Assembly (NCBI RefSeq): GCF_001921865.1
Contig: NZ_MSCT01000010.1
Span: 1-64,000, forward strand
Source: Pseudomonas chlororaphis
GTDB lineage: Bacteria > Pseudomonadota > Gammaproteobacteria > Pseudomonadales > Pseudomonadaceae
DNA: 64,000 nt
Direction of reading: 5' to 3'
How positions within the stretch are numbered: position 1 is the first letter of the stretch; each line of letters starts with the position of its first letter. Positions 44,401-52,305 of this stretch are shown here, one piece after another. A program made the translations under genes and the position numbers. The notes beneath the pieces were generated by a model. The model saw nothing but the letters and a program-made list of their open reading frames with translations, had not been told where the DNA came from and ran no database searches.

Positions 44401-47400
44401 TCGTCAACAACGGCGCCGGCATCAAATATTTCCACAGCAACTCGATCCTCGCCGACAGCAGCGCGACCGGTCAGGACAGCGTGGCGATGGGACCGACGGC
44501 GGTTTCCGCAGGTGCCAACAGCGTTGCGCTGGGCAATGGCGCCACGGCCAGTTTCGACAACAGTGTTGCCTTGGGCTCTGGCTCATCCGCAACGGGCGTG
44601 ACCTTAGCCAATGCGGCTTATGGTGTAGGCGGGGCGGCGACTGGGGGTGAAGTGAATATCGCCAACGGCGCCAATGGCCGTCGCATCACCGGGATCGCCG
44701 CCGGCTCCAGCGCTACGGACGCCGTCAATGTCAGCCAATTGAACAAAGCCGGGCAGGATACAGCGACCGCCCTGGGCGGCGGCGCAACGCTTGATGCGAG
44801 CACCGGGGCATGGACCGCGCCCAGCTATTCCACCAACAGCATCAGCACAACCGGTGCCAACACCGGCCCATTGGTCAGCAGCAACGTCGGTGCAGCCCTT
44901 AGCGATCTCGACTCCAGCGTGACCAACACGGCGGCTGTGGCGGTGAAATACGACGATGCCGCGACTAAAAGCCAGGTGACCTTCAACCCGGCGGGGACTG
45001 CGGTGAAGTTGACCAATGTCGCGGTAGGTACGTTGAACGCTACCAGCGCCGATGCCGTGAATGGCAGCCAGTTGTTCGCGAGCAGCCAGAACATGGCGTC
45101 GGCCCTGGGTGGCGGCGCGTCGGTCAACGTGACAACCGGGACATGGACGGCGCCAAGTTACTCGACCAACAGCATCAGCGTGACTGGCAGCAATACGGGT
45201 CCACTGGTCAGCGACAACGTCGGCGCAGCACTGACCAACCTCGATACCAGCCTGACCAACACGGCAGCCGTGGCAGTGAAGTACGACGATGCCGCGACTA
45301 AAAACCAGGTGACCTTCAACCCGGCAGGGACCGCCGTTAAGTTGACCAATGTCGCGGCCGGTGCCTTGAACGCTACCAGCACCGACGCAGTCAACGGCTC
45401 GCAGTTATTCGCCACCAACCAGACCGTCGACAACCTCGTCAATAACGGCGCGGGCATCAAGTACTTCCATAGCAACTCGACCCTTGCCGACAGCAGCGCA
45501 ACCGGCCAAGACAGCGTGGCTATCGGCCCGCTCGCGAGTGCAACCATTGCCAACGGTGTGGCGCTGGGCGCCAACTCGTCCGCCACGGGCACAACATTGG
45601 CCAATGCGGCTTATGGGGTGGGCGGGGCAGCGACAGCGGGTGGCGAAGTCAACATCGCCAATGGGGCCAACGGTCGTCGCATCACGGGTCTCGCCGCAGG
45701 TTCCAGTGCGACGGATGCCGTCAACGTCAGCCAACTGAATAAAACCGGGCAGGACACAGCGACCGCCCTGGGTGGCGGCGCAGCGCTTGATGCGAACACC
45801 GGAGCATGGACGGCCCCCAGCTATTCCACCAACAGCATCAGCGCAACCGGCGCCAACACCGGCCCATTGGCCAGCAGCAACGTCGGCGCGGCGCTGAGCA
45901 ACCTCAATACCAGCGTGACCAACACAGCCGCTGTGGCGGTGAAATACGACGATGCCGCGACTAAAACCCAGGTGACCTTCAACCCGGCAGGGACTGCGGT
46001 GAAGTTGACCAATGTCGCGGCCGGTGCGCTGAACGCCACTAGCACCGACGCGGTGAACGGCTCGCAGTTGTTCGCCACCAACCAGACCGTCGATAACCTC
46101 GTCAACAACGGCACCGGCATCAAGTACTTCCACGGCAACTCGACCCTCGCCGACAGCAGCGCAACCGGTCAGGACAGCGTGGCGATGGGGCCGGCCGCTG
46201 TTTCCAGTGGTGCCAACAGTGTTGCGTTGGGCAACGGCGCCGCGGCCGGTTTCGACAACAGCGTTGCTCTGGGATCCGGCTCGTCCGCGACAGGTTCAAC
46301 GCTGGGCAACGCGGCTTATGGCGTGGGTGGCGCGGCAACCGGTGGCGAAGTGAACATTGCCAATGGCGCTGATGGTCGTCGCATCACTGGCCTTGCTGCT
46401 GGTTCCAGCGCAACGGACGCGGTGAACGTAAGCCAGCTCAACCTGATCGGCCAAAGCGCAGCGCTGGCCTTGGGCGGGGGGGCACAACTTGATCCCGCCA
46501 CGGGCGTGTGGACCGCTCCGAGTTATTCGACCAACAGCATCAACGCGACCGGTGGCAACACCGGCCCTCTGGTCAGCAACAACGTCGGCGCTGCCTTGAC
46601 CAATCTCAATACCAGCGTGACCAACACGGCTGCCGTGGCGGTGAAGTACGACGACGCCGCGACTAAAACTCAGGTGACCTTCAACCCGGCAGGCACCTCG
46701 GTGAAGTTGACCAATGTCGCGGCTGGTGCGTTGAACAGCACCAGCACCGATGCAGTGAACGGCTCGCAGCTGTTCGCGACCAACCAAACCGTCGACAACC
46801 TTGTCAACAACGGTGCGGGCATCAAGTACTTCCACAGCAACTCGGTACAGACCGATAGCAGCGCAACCGGTCAGGACAGCGTAGCCATCGGTCCGGCAGC
46901 GAGTTCGACCGTTGCCAACGGCGTGGCGCTGGGCTCCAACTCGTCCGCCACGGGCACAACGTTGGCCAATGTGGCTTATGGCGTTGGCGGGGCGGCGATT
47001 GGGGGTGAAGTCAACATCGCCAACGGCGCTGATGGCCGTCGCATCACTGGCCTTGCCGCCGGCGCCAGCGCGACCGATGCCGTCAACGTCAGCCAACTGA
47101 ATAAAACGGGGCAGGACACGGCGACCGCCTTGGGCGGCAGCGCAGCGCTTGATGCAAACACCGGGGTATGGACGGCACCGAGTTATTCGACCAACAGCAT
47201 CAGTGTGACTGGCAGCAACACCGGGCCTTTGGTCAGCAACAACGTTGGCGCAGCATTGACCAACCTCAACACCAGCCTGACCAACACGGCGGCTGTGGCG
47301 GTGAAGTACGACGATGCTTCCACCAAAACTCAAGTGACCTTCAACCCGGCGGGAACCGCGGTCAAGTTGACCAACGTCGCAGCCGGCGCCTTGAACGCTA

Positions 47401-50234
47401 CCAGCACAGACACGGTCAACGGCTCGCAGTTGTTCGCGACCAATCAAACCGTCGACAACCTCGTCAACAACGGCGCGGGCATCAAGTACTTCCACGGCAA
47501 CTCGATCCTCGCCGACAGCAGCGCAACCGGCCAAGACAGCGTGGCTATCGGCCCGCTCGCGAGTGCAACCATTGCCAACGGCGTGGCGCTGGGCGCCAAC
47601 TCGTCCGCCACGGGCACAACATTGGCCAATGCGGCTTATGGTGTCGGCGGAGTGGCGACGGGAGGGGAAGTCAACATCGCCAACGGCGCTGATGGCCGTC
47701 GCCTGACTGGCCTTGCTGCCGGTTCCAGCGCAACGGATGCGGTGAACGTCAGCCAGCTCAACCTGGTCGGCCAAAGCGCGGCACTGGCTTTGGGCGGTGG
47801 TGCTCAACTCGATCCAGCCACCGGCGTGTGGACGGCTCCGAGTTATTCGACCAGCAGCATCAGCGCGACTGGCAGCAACACCGGCCCGCTGGTCAGCAAC
47901 AACGTCGGCGCTGCGCTGAGCAACCTCAATACCGGTCTGACCAACACAGCAGCTGTGGCAGTGAAGTACGACGATGCCGTGACCAAAAACCAGGTGACCT
48001 TCAACCCGGCAGGCAGCTCGGTGAAATTGACCAATGTCGCAGCCGGAACCTTGAACGCCACCAGCACCGACGCAGTGAACGGTTCGCAGCTGTTCGCGAC
48101 CAACCAGACCGTCGACAACCTCGTCAACAACGGCGCGGGCATCAAGTATTTCCACAGCAACTCGGTACTGGCCGACTCGCAAGCCACAGGTCTGGACAGC
48201 GTTGCCATCGGGCCACAGTCCATTGCCGCAGGTGTCAATTCATTCGCAGCCGGTTCAGGCGCCAATGCGACGGCTGCTGGTGGTCTGGCGCTGGGGCATC
48301 TGAGCCAGGCTCAGGTGGCGGGGGGGATCGCACTGGGTGAAGGCTCGGTTGCCGACCGTGTCCTGGCGCCGACGACGGGGGCGATTGCCGCCGGCAGCGG
48401 GGCGATCATCTATGACACTTCGGATGCCACCTTGCTTGGCTCGGTTTCGGTGGGCAAGGCCGGCAGCTACCGGCAGATCACCAACGTGGCGGACGCCACC
48501 GACGATCACGATGCCGTGACCCTGCGTCAACTGACCGGTGCGATGGGCTCGTTGAGCTCAACCGGCACGCTGTACTTCCACGCCAATTCGGCGAGCCTGG
48601 TGGACTCACTCGCCAGCGGCGCGGAGTCGATCGCTGTCGGTCCGGGCACCGTGGTCAATGGCGACAACGGCATTGGTCTCGGCAATCAGGCCAGTGTCGG
48701 TCAGGCCGCCGCCGGTGGCATCGCCATCGGTCGCAATACCCAGGTGTTGCTGGCCTCGGGCATCGCCCTGGGCAGCGCGGCTCAGGCCGCGGCGGAGCAG
48801 TCGGTTGCATTGGGCGCCGGGGCCAACGCCAGCCACGCCATGAGCGTGGCGCTGGGTTCGAGTTCGGTGACCACAGTCGGCGCCGAGGCGGGTTACAGCG
48901 CCTATCGACTGGCGGCACCGCAGGCGTCAGTGGGTGAAATCGGTATCGGCACGGCACTGGGCAGTCGCAAACTCACCGGGCTGGCCGCCGGCACGCAAGA
49001 CAACGACGCGGTCAACGTGGCCCAACTGAAAGTGGTCGGCGACCAGGTGGATCAAAACACCACGGACATCACCAACCTGGGCGGCCGCGTCGGCGGGCTC
49101 GAAACCCTGATCGGCGCGGGAGGCGGCATCAAGTATCTGCATGTCAACTCGACCAGGGCCGACTCCGCCGCCACCGGTACCGACGCCATGGCGTTGGGTG
49201 CCCAGGCCCAGGCCTCGGGCAATGGCTCGGTGGCGATGGGCAGCGGCGCAACGGCTTCCGCCGACGGCAGTGTTGCCGTAGGCAGTGGCTCGAGCGATGA
49301 CGGGCGCGGCGCAGAAACCTACAGCGGTAAGTATTCGGGGGCGAGTAACGCGACCGCGGGCACGGTCTCGGTGGGCAACGCCACCACCGGCCAAACCCGA
49401 ACGGTCAGCAACGTTGCCGACGGCAAGAACGCCAATGATGCGGTCAACGTGCGCCAGCTCGACGGTGCGGTGGCCGAAGCCAAGCAATACACCGATGAGT
49501 CGATTGCCAATCTGGGGACGAATGCGGGTCAGCAGGAGGGTCGCATTAGCGCCGTCGAAGACGATGTTTCCAACATCAAGAAGGGTACCGACGGCATGTT
49601 CCAGGTGAACAACAGCAGCGCAGCCAAACCGAAAGCCACAGGTGTGGATTCGATTGCCGGCGGGGCGGGGGCGGTCGCTTCCGGCAAAAACAGCGCAGCG
49701 GTCGGCAGTCAGTCTCTGGCCTCCGGGGAAAACTCCGTGGCTTTGGGCAACGGGGCCAAGGCCTCGGCCAGGAATGCCACGGCACTGGGCAGCAACTCGG
49801 TGGCGGATCGCGACAACAGTGTCTCGGTGGGCAGTGCCGACAATGAGCGGCAGATCACCCACCTCGCGGCGGGTACCCGCGGCACGGATGCGGTGAACCT
49901 CGATCAGTTGACCCGAAGCGTGGCGGACATCACCACCAGTGCCAATGCCTACACCGACCAGCGCTATGCGGAGCTGAAAAACGACCTCAAGCAGCAAGAC
50001 GAAACTCTCAGCGCGGGGATTGCCGGCGCGATGGCCATGGCCAGTCTTCCGCAGTCCTCTTCGCCAGGCTCCAGCATGACGACGGCAGCCGCCAGCAGTT
50101 ATCGCGGCCAATCGTCGTTTGCCTTCGGCGTCTCGCATATGTCCGGCAACGGCAGGTGGGTGACCAAGTTACAGGGCAGTACCGACACCCAGCGCAACGT
50201 GGGGGTGGCCGTGGGTATCGGTTATCAGTGGTGA
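41403..50234 (+). CDS. Giant trimeric autotransporter adhesin (YadA/BadA type)
   Basis: This 2943-residue protein opens with an extended signal peptide region (MNRIFSVVWNTSLGCWVVVSE) typical of large type V secreted proteins. The passenger is built of YadA-like head repeats (SVALGxxSxA motifs) and neck motifs (RRITGLAAGxxxTDAVNVSQLN). These recur as eight long units from 42261 to about 48150 (see repeat). A second head/stalk region without the long repeat follows to about 49950. The last 65 or so residues (SSFAFGVSHMSGNGRWVTKL to VGVAVGIGYQW) form the trimeric YadA membrane anchor with a terminal aromatic Trp. It mediates adhesion or biofilm formation. Transcription is probably driven by the paired palindromes upstream. 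Confidence 0.96.
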   Translation: MNRIFSVVWNTSLGCWVVVSELASKKAKSGPAGQRNRGGIVFPAWLGQLCSLSPLVVALSLVGGWSEPGYAAVYVPSGSCVTGTGAAVGRSPDAGGTTAPTGDTGTYATITGCGADGHGVTAATTYGSLSDVTGAGGAAFGFLASAAKWGTALGLESIASGIASTAAGFGSNALGVNSVAIGGSAANSAGTAALTVANSTTASDDGAIAIGSNTTRGAQAGAKNSIALGAESTVAAAASSAVAIGQLASATVANSVALGSNSSATGSTLSTLAYGVGGSATAGGEVNIANGASGRRITGLAAGANATDAVNVSQLNKVGQDTATALGGGAALNATTGAWTAPSYSTNSISATGANTGPLVSNNVGAALTNLNTSVTNTAAVAVKYDDAATKTQVTFNPAGTAVKLTNIAVGALTATSTDAVNGSQLFASNQNMASALGGGATVNATTGAWTAPSYSTNSISVTGGNTGPLVSSDVGAALTNLNTSVTNTAAVAVKYDDATTKTQVTFNPAGSSVKLTNVAAGTLNATSTDAVNGSQLFATNQTVDNIVNNGAGIKYFHSNSALADSSAAGQDSVAIGPLASATIANGVALGANSSATGTTLANAAYGVGGVATGGEVNIANGADGRRITGLAAGSSATDAVNVSQLNKAGQDIATALGGAALDATTGVWTAPSYSTNSISATGANTGPLVSNNVGAALTNLNTSVTNTAAVAVKYDDATTKTQVTFNPAGSSVKLTNVAAGTLNATSTDAVNGSQLFATNQTVDNLVNNGAGIKYFHSNSTLADSNATGQDSVAMGPAAVSSGANSVALGNGAAAGFDSSVALGAGSSATGTTLANAAYGVGGAATGGEVNIANGADGRRITGLAAGSSATDAVNVSQLNKAGQDTATALGGGAALDASTGAWTAPSYSTNGISATGANTGPLVSNNVGAALSDLNTSVTNTAAVAVKYDDATTKTQVTFNPAGTAVKLTNVAAGTLNATSTDAVNGSQLFATNQTVDNLVNNGAGIKYFHSNSILADSSATGQDSVAMGPTAVSAGANSVALGNGATASFDNSVALGSGSSATGVTLANAAYGVGGAATGGEVNIANGANGRRITGIAAGSSATDAVNVSQLNKAGQDTATALGGGATLDASTGAWTAPSYSTNSISTTGANTGPLVSSNVGAALSDLDSSVTNTAAVAVKYDDAATKSQVTFNPAGTAVKLTNVAVGTLNATSADAVNGSQLFASSQNMASALGGGASVNVTTGTWTAPSYSTNSISVTGSNTGPLVSDNVGAALTNLDTSLTNTAAVAVKYDDAATKNQVTFNPAGTAVKLTNVAAGALNATSTDAVNGSQLFATNQTVDNLVNNGAGIKYFHSNSTLADSSATGQDSVAIGPLASATIANGVALGANSSATGTTLANAAYGVGGAATAGGEVNIANGANGRRITGLAAGSSATDAVNVSQLNKTGQDTATALGGGAALDANTGAWTAPSYSTNSISATGANTGPLASSNVGAALSNLNTSVTNTAAVAVKYDDAATKTQVTFNPAGTAVKLTNVAAGALNATSTDAVNGSQLFATNQTVDNLVNNGTGIKYFHGNSTLADSSATGQDSVAMGPAAVSSGANSVALGNGAAAGFDNSVALGSGSSATGSTLGNAAYGVGGAATGGEVNIANGADGRRITGLAAGSSATDAVNVSQLNLIGQSAALALGGGAQLDPATGVWTAPSYSTNSINATGGNTGPLVSNNVGAALTNLNTSVTNTAAVAVKYDDAATKTQVTFNPAGTSVKLTNVAAGALNSTSTDAVNGSQLFATNQTVDNLVNNGAGIKYFHSNSVQTDSSATGQDSVAIGPAASSTVANGVALGSNSSATGTTLANVAYGVGGAAIGGEVNIANGADGRRITGLAAGASATDAVNVSQLNKTGQDTATALGGSAALDANTGVWTAPSYSTNSISVTGSNTGPLVSNNVGAALTNLNTSLTNTAAVAVKYDDASTKTQVTFNPAGTAVKLTNVAAGALNATSTDTVNGSQLFATNQTVDNLVNNGAGIKYFHGNSILADSSATGQDSVAIGPLASATIANGVALGANSSATGTTLANAAYGVGGVATGGEVNIANGADGRRLTGLAAGSSATDAVNVSQLNLVGQSAALALGGGAQLDPATGVWTAPSYSTSSISATGSNTGPLVSNNVGAALSNLNTGLTNTAAVAVKYDDAVTKNQVTFNPAGSSVKLTNVAAGTLNATSTDAVNGSQLFATNQTVDNLVNNGAGIKYFHSNSVLADSQATGLDSVAIGPQSIAAGVNSFAAGSGANATAAGGLALGHLSQAQVAGGIALGEGSVADRVLAPTTGAIAAGSGAIIYDTSDATLLGSVSVGKAGSYRQITNVADATDDHDAVTLRQLTGAMGSLSSTGTLYFHANSASLVDSLASGAESIAVGPGTVVNGDNGIGLGNQASVGQAAAGGIAIGRNTQVLLASGIALGSAAQAAAEQSVALGAGANASHAMSVALGSSSVTTVGAEAGYSAYRLAAPQASVGEIGIGTALGSRKLTGLAAGTQDNDAVNVAQLKVVGDQVDQNTTDITNLGGRVGGLETLIGAGGGIKYLHVNSTRADSAATGTDAMALGAQAQASGNGSVAMGSGATASADGSVAVGSGSSDDGRGAETYSGKYSGASNATAGTVSVGNATTGQTRTVSNVADGKNANDAVNVRQLDGAVAEAKQYTDESIANLGTNAGQQEGRISAVEDDVSNIKKGTDGMFQVNNSSAAKPKATGVDSIAGGAGAVASGKNSAAVGSQSLASGENSVALGNGAKASARNATALGSNSVADRDNSVSVGSADNERQITHLAAGTRGTDAVNLDQLTRSVADITTSANAYTDQRYAELKNDLKQQDETLSAGIAGAMAMASLPQSSSPGSSMTTAAASSYRGQSSFAFGVSHMSGNGRWVTKLQGSTDTQRNVGVAVGIGYQW
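42261..48150 (+). repeat. Eight tandem long repeats in the adhesin gene
   Basis: The anchor sequence AACATCGCCAACGGC-like (neck INIANGAxGRRITG) starts at 42261, 43254, 43953, 44655, 45651, 46353, 47013 and 47673. Intervals are 993, 699, 702, 996, 702, 660 and 660 bp. Units 1 and 4 carry an extra 294-bp (98-residue) sub-block. Units of 700 versus 660 differ by a 14-residue head motif (ANSVALGNGA). Near-identity at DNA level points to recombination or slippage between copies. Confidence 0.9.
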
Positions 50235-50287
50235 CCCGCTGATGGGTCTTGTACAGGTCTTAATCCAACTTTTTCAGGCAAAACACG

Positions 50288-51184
50288 ATGAACATGAAAT
50301 CCATTTTCGTTGCCATTCTGATCGCTCTGGTGGCACTGGCCGGTTACAGCATGTTCCTGGCAGACAGGCCGACGGATACTGCGCGTATATGGTTGCGTAC
50401 TCCTGCGTTACCGGTGATTCAGGACGCGATTTTCCAACTGTCGCCCAGGTTCGACGAGCCGCGCAAAACACTGATGATGGAGCAACTTTGCGCGTTGGCG
50501 CGAGGCGAAGTGAAACAGCAACAGGTCGACGCCTTTCTCAAGCAACAGGGGATCGACGTGCAGGCTTTGCCTCGACAGGGCAGCCCGTTCTCGTTGTTGG
50601 TCAATGGTGATCGGCCTGGGCAGGCCTCAGCCTGTGCGGCGTATCTGGCGACGTCCGTGCTGTCGACCGTCAATGTGGCCGAGTTCATGCGCCCCGTCAC
50701 CGTACCGCCCGCCAACGGACAGCCAGAGAAATCATCGTTGCAGATCGATAACACGTTGCTGACGTCGGCACTGTCGGTCAAGTTGGCCGTGGCGCGGGCC
50801 AACGCCGATATATTCGCCTTGATCGCCGTCGAGCTGCAGCGCAGTCCGGGGCTGACGATACCGCAATACCGTGAACGCGCCGGGCAGTTGTTTACCCGTC
50901 TGGCCCCGACATACCTGCAGCGCATCAAGGAACAACTTCCGCCCGCGAACACGCAGTACAAGCTGCTGCAGATGGATGACAGCCGCTTCGTCTTCAGCAG
51001 TTCCGTGGGGAGTGTTTTCGAGTTTGGCCGCAACGGCCTGGTCCTGAGTCAGGGCGGTATCGTCTGGTATGGCAAAGGTCGGTTGATGGGGCAGGAATAC
51101 CCGCTGCAGGTGGAGTGCTTTTCGGCGGCCGTCAAAGGCTTGCTGACATCGCCCGCATCGCCACAGACCGCTTCGATCCAGTGA
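50288..51184 (+). CDS. Membrane-anchored protein downstream of the adhesin, candidate accessory factor
   Basis: This 298-residue protein has an N-terminal signal anchor (MNMKSIFVAILIALVALAGYSMF) and a periplasmic domain with two close Cys pairs (EQLCALARG, ASACAAYLA). No catalytic motif is visible and no family is recognised. It lies 53 bp after the adhesin. Trimeric autotransporters in other bacteria often have a small downstream accessory protein (SadB, TpgA), but those families are not clearly matched, so the role is inferred from position only. Confidence 0.75.
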   Translation: MNMKSIFVAILIALVALAGYSMFLADRPTDTARIWLRTPALPVIQDAIFQLSPRFDEPRKTLMMEQLCALARGEVKQQQVDAFLKQQGIDVQALPRQGSPFSLLVNGDRPGQASACAAYLATSVLSTVNVAEFMRPVTVPPANGQPEKSSLQIDNTLLTSALSVKLAVARANADIFALIAVELQRSPGLTIPQYRERAGQLFTRLAPTYLQRIKEQLPPANTQYKLLQMDDSRFVFSSSVGSVFEFGRNGLVLSQGGIVWYGKGRLMGQEYPLQVECFSAAVKGLLTSPASPQTASIQ

Positions 51185-51237
51185 TGGTGTGATGACACAC
51201 ATTAACGATCGAAACACAGGTTGCCCGGAGGTAGGTG

Positions 51238-51507
51238 ATGACTGAAGCAGTCGACAGATTTTTTCTTCGATTACCCGAAGGCTTGCGTCAAACCTTGAAG
51301 CGCATCGCGAAAAAGAACCGACGCAGTTTGAATGCCGAAATTGTCGCTCGGATGGAGCGCTCTTTGGCAGGGCCGCATAGCCGCGATCTTGATAGGGCTG
51401 GAAACAAGGGGTACTCGATGGGGTTGCACCCTGTAGCGGATGAAAATGACAGCAGAGGCTTCGATGGGAAGCTGAACGCTGCGAACACCTTGGTAGAGCG
51501 CCTTTAG
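51238..51507 (+). CDS. Arc/MetJ-like ribbon-helix-helix DNA-binding protein
   Basis: This 89-residue protein has an Arc-type RHH motif in its first 45 residues (DRFFLRLPEGLRQTLKRIAK, then RSLNAEIVARMERSL). The ATG at 51238 is preferred over GTG 51235 because of GGAGG at 7 bases. The remaining 45 residues are low in secondary structure. It is 53 bp downstream of the accessory gene and could repress or tune the adhesin locus. Confidence 0.8.
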   Translation: MTEAVDRFFLRLPEGLRQTLKRIAKKNRRSLNAEIVARMERSLAGPHSRDLDRAGNKGYSMGLHPVADENDSRGFDGKLNAANTLVERL

Positions 51508-51564
51508 TTTTGTTCAGGATGCCCTGGAACAGGGGGTGGATGTGCTTGCGAAACGGTAAGCCGT

Positions 51565-51675
51565 ACCCAGGGCTTTCCCGCTTTCGTTCCTACGACTCAT
51601 AGCGACTTTTAATACAGAGGGCTGGGAAAGCTCCCATGTTTACGTCTTTTGCCCATTGATAGGGTCGGTGCCTGA
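51565..51675 (+). repeat. 110-bp dispersed repeat, copy B
   Basis: The sequence from ACCCAGGGCTTTCCCGC to GGTGCCTGA matches 32434-32543. Copy B is followed by a short hairpin (TGCCTGAATTTCTCAGGCA, 51670-51688) and then by a truncated PAAR reading frame, suggesting it is a leader of PAAR genes. Confidence 0.85.
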
Positions 51676-51702
51676 ATTTCTCAGGCACTTAAGGATGTAT
51701 TC

Positions 51703-51783
51703 ATGGCCTATGTCATCAGGGAAGGCGACCCGACCACCACCGGTGGGATGGTTATCGCCGGCTCGTCAACGACGATCGTCTAG
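51703..51783 (+). pseudogene. Truncated PAAR-domain gene
   Basis: The ATG at 51703 with AAGGA upstream opens MAYVIREGDPTTTGGMVIAG then SSTTIV and stops at TAG. This is the start of a PAAR protein. The expected continuation after SSTTIV is absent, and the DNA beyond has no PAAR similarity, so the gene was cut by recombination rather than a point stop. The remaining downstream DNA belongs to a minus-strand toxin module. Confidence 0.75.
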
Positions 51784-51825
51784 TACTGCTTATTTATGGG
51801 GGGCGTGGCATAACACCGTCCACCA

Positions 51826-52305
51826 TCAATCGTGACCCTTATCGACCAGGGAGAAACTGATGTTGTTCACCGCAAGGCTTTCCAGATAGCCGAGGGTCAC
51901 CTTGGCATTGGGGTGGGTTTCAGTGGACAGGCGATAAGTATCCGAACCGCCGCGCTTGCCACGCCCGCCCGGAAGTATGACCGGCCCTTGGGATGTCATC
52001 GGCTCGCCCAGAGCATTGCGTACAGACTTTTGATCCATCTTCAGGCTGAACGGACTCGGTAGGCTGCCCATATAGACTGGCTGGCCAATCGTAGGCAGCA
52101 GGGTAATCATCACCTGCTCCAAACGTCTGTTTTCCGCCCAAAACCACAGCTCGACCCCTGGTGCAGGCTTTTGGATCAAATCTTCGTTGTCACTCCCTTC
52201 AAATAGAGGGATCAAGGGGCTATTCGGAACAACACCGGCCGCCACAAGCTGTTCGTACGTTCGGCCGAGCGCGTTTATCCATTGTTGAATTGCTTCTGCG
52301 TTCAT
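51826..52305 (-). CDS. DUF6392-like protein, candidate immunity or adaptor for the PAAR toxin
   Basis: This 159-residue protein starts at ATG 52305, overlapping the stop of the PAAR toxin (ATGA), so it is translated with it. The sequence (MNAEAIQQWINALGRTYEQL to FSLVDKGHD) resembles the DUF6392 proteins that I associate with pyocin-domain toxins in Pseudomonas, by general recall. No signal peptide is seen. Its coupled position fits an immunity protein; an adaptor role is the alternative. Confidence 0.75.
   Translation of the reverse strand: MNAEAIQQWINALGRTYEQLVAAGVVPNSPLIPLFEGSDNEDLIQKPAPGVELWFWAENRRLEQVMITLLPTIGQPVYMGSLPSPFSLKMDQKSVRNALGEPMTSQGPVILPGGRGKRGGSDTYRLSTETHPNAKVTLGYLESLAVNNISFSLVDKGHD

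Noticed and set aside
42261..48150. Possible CRISPR array in the repeated region
   Set aside because: Units are 660-996 bp, in frame, and encode adhesin neck and head motifs; there are no short direct repeats with unique spacers.
46296..48182. 628-codon minus-strand frame and several smaller frames opposite the adhesin repeats
   Set aside because: They repeat with the same period as the adhesin units, so they are a by-product of the DNA repeats, not separate genes. No ribosome site is seen.
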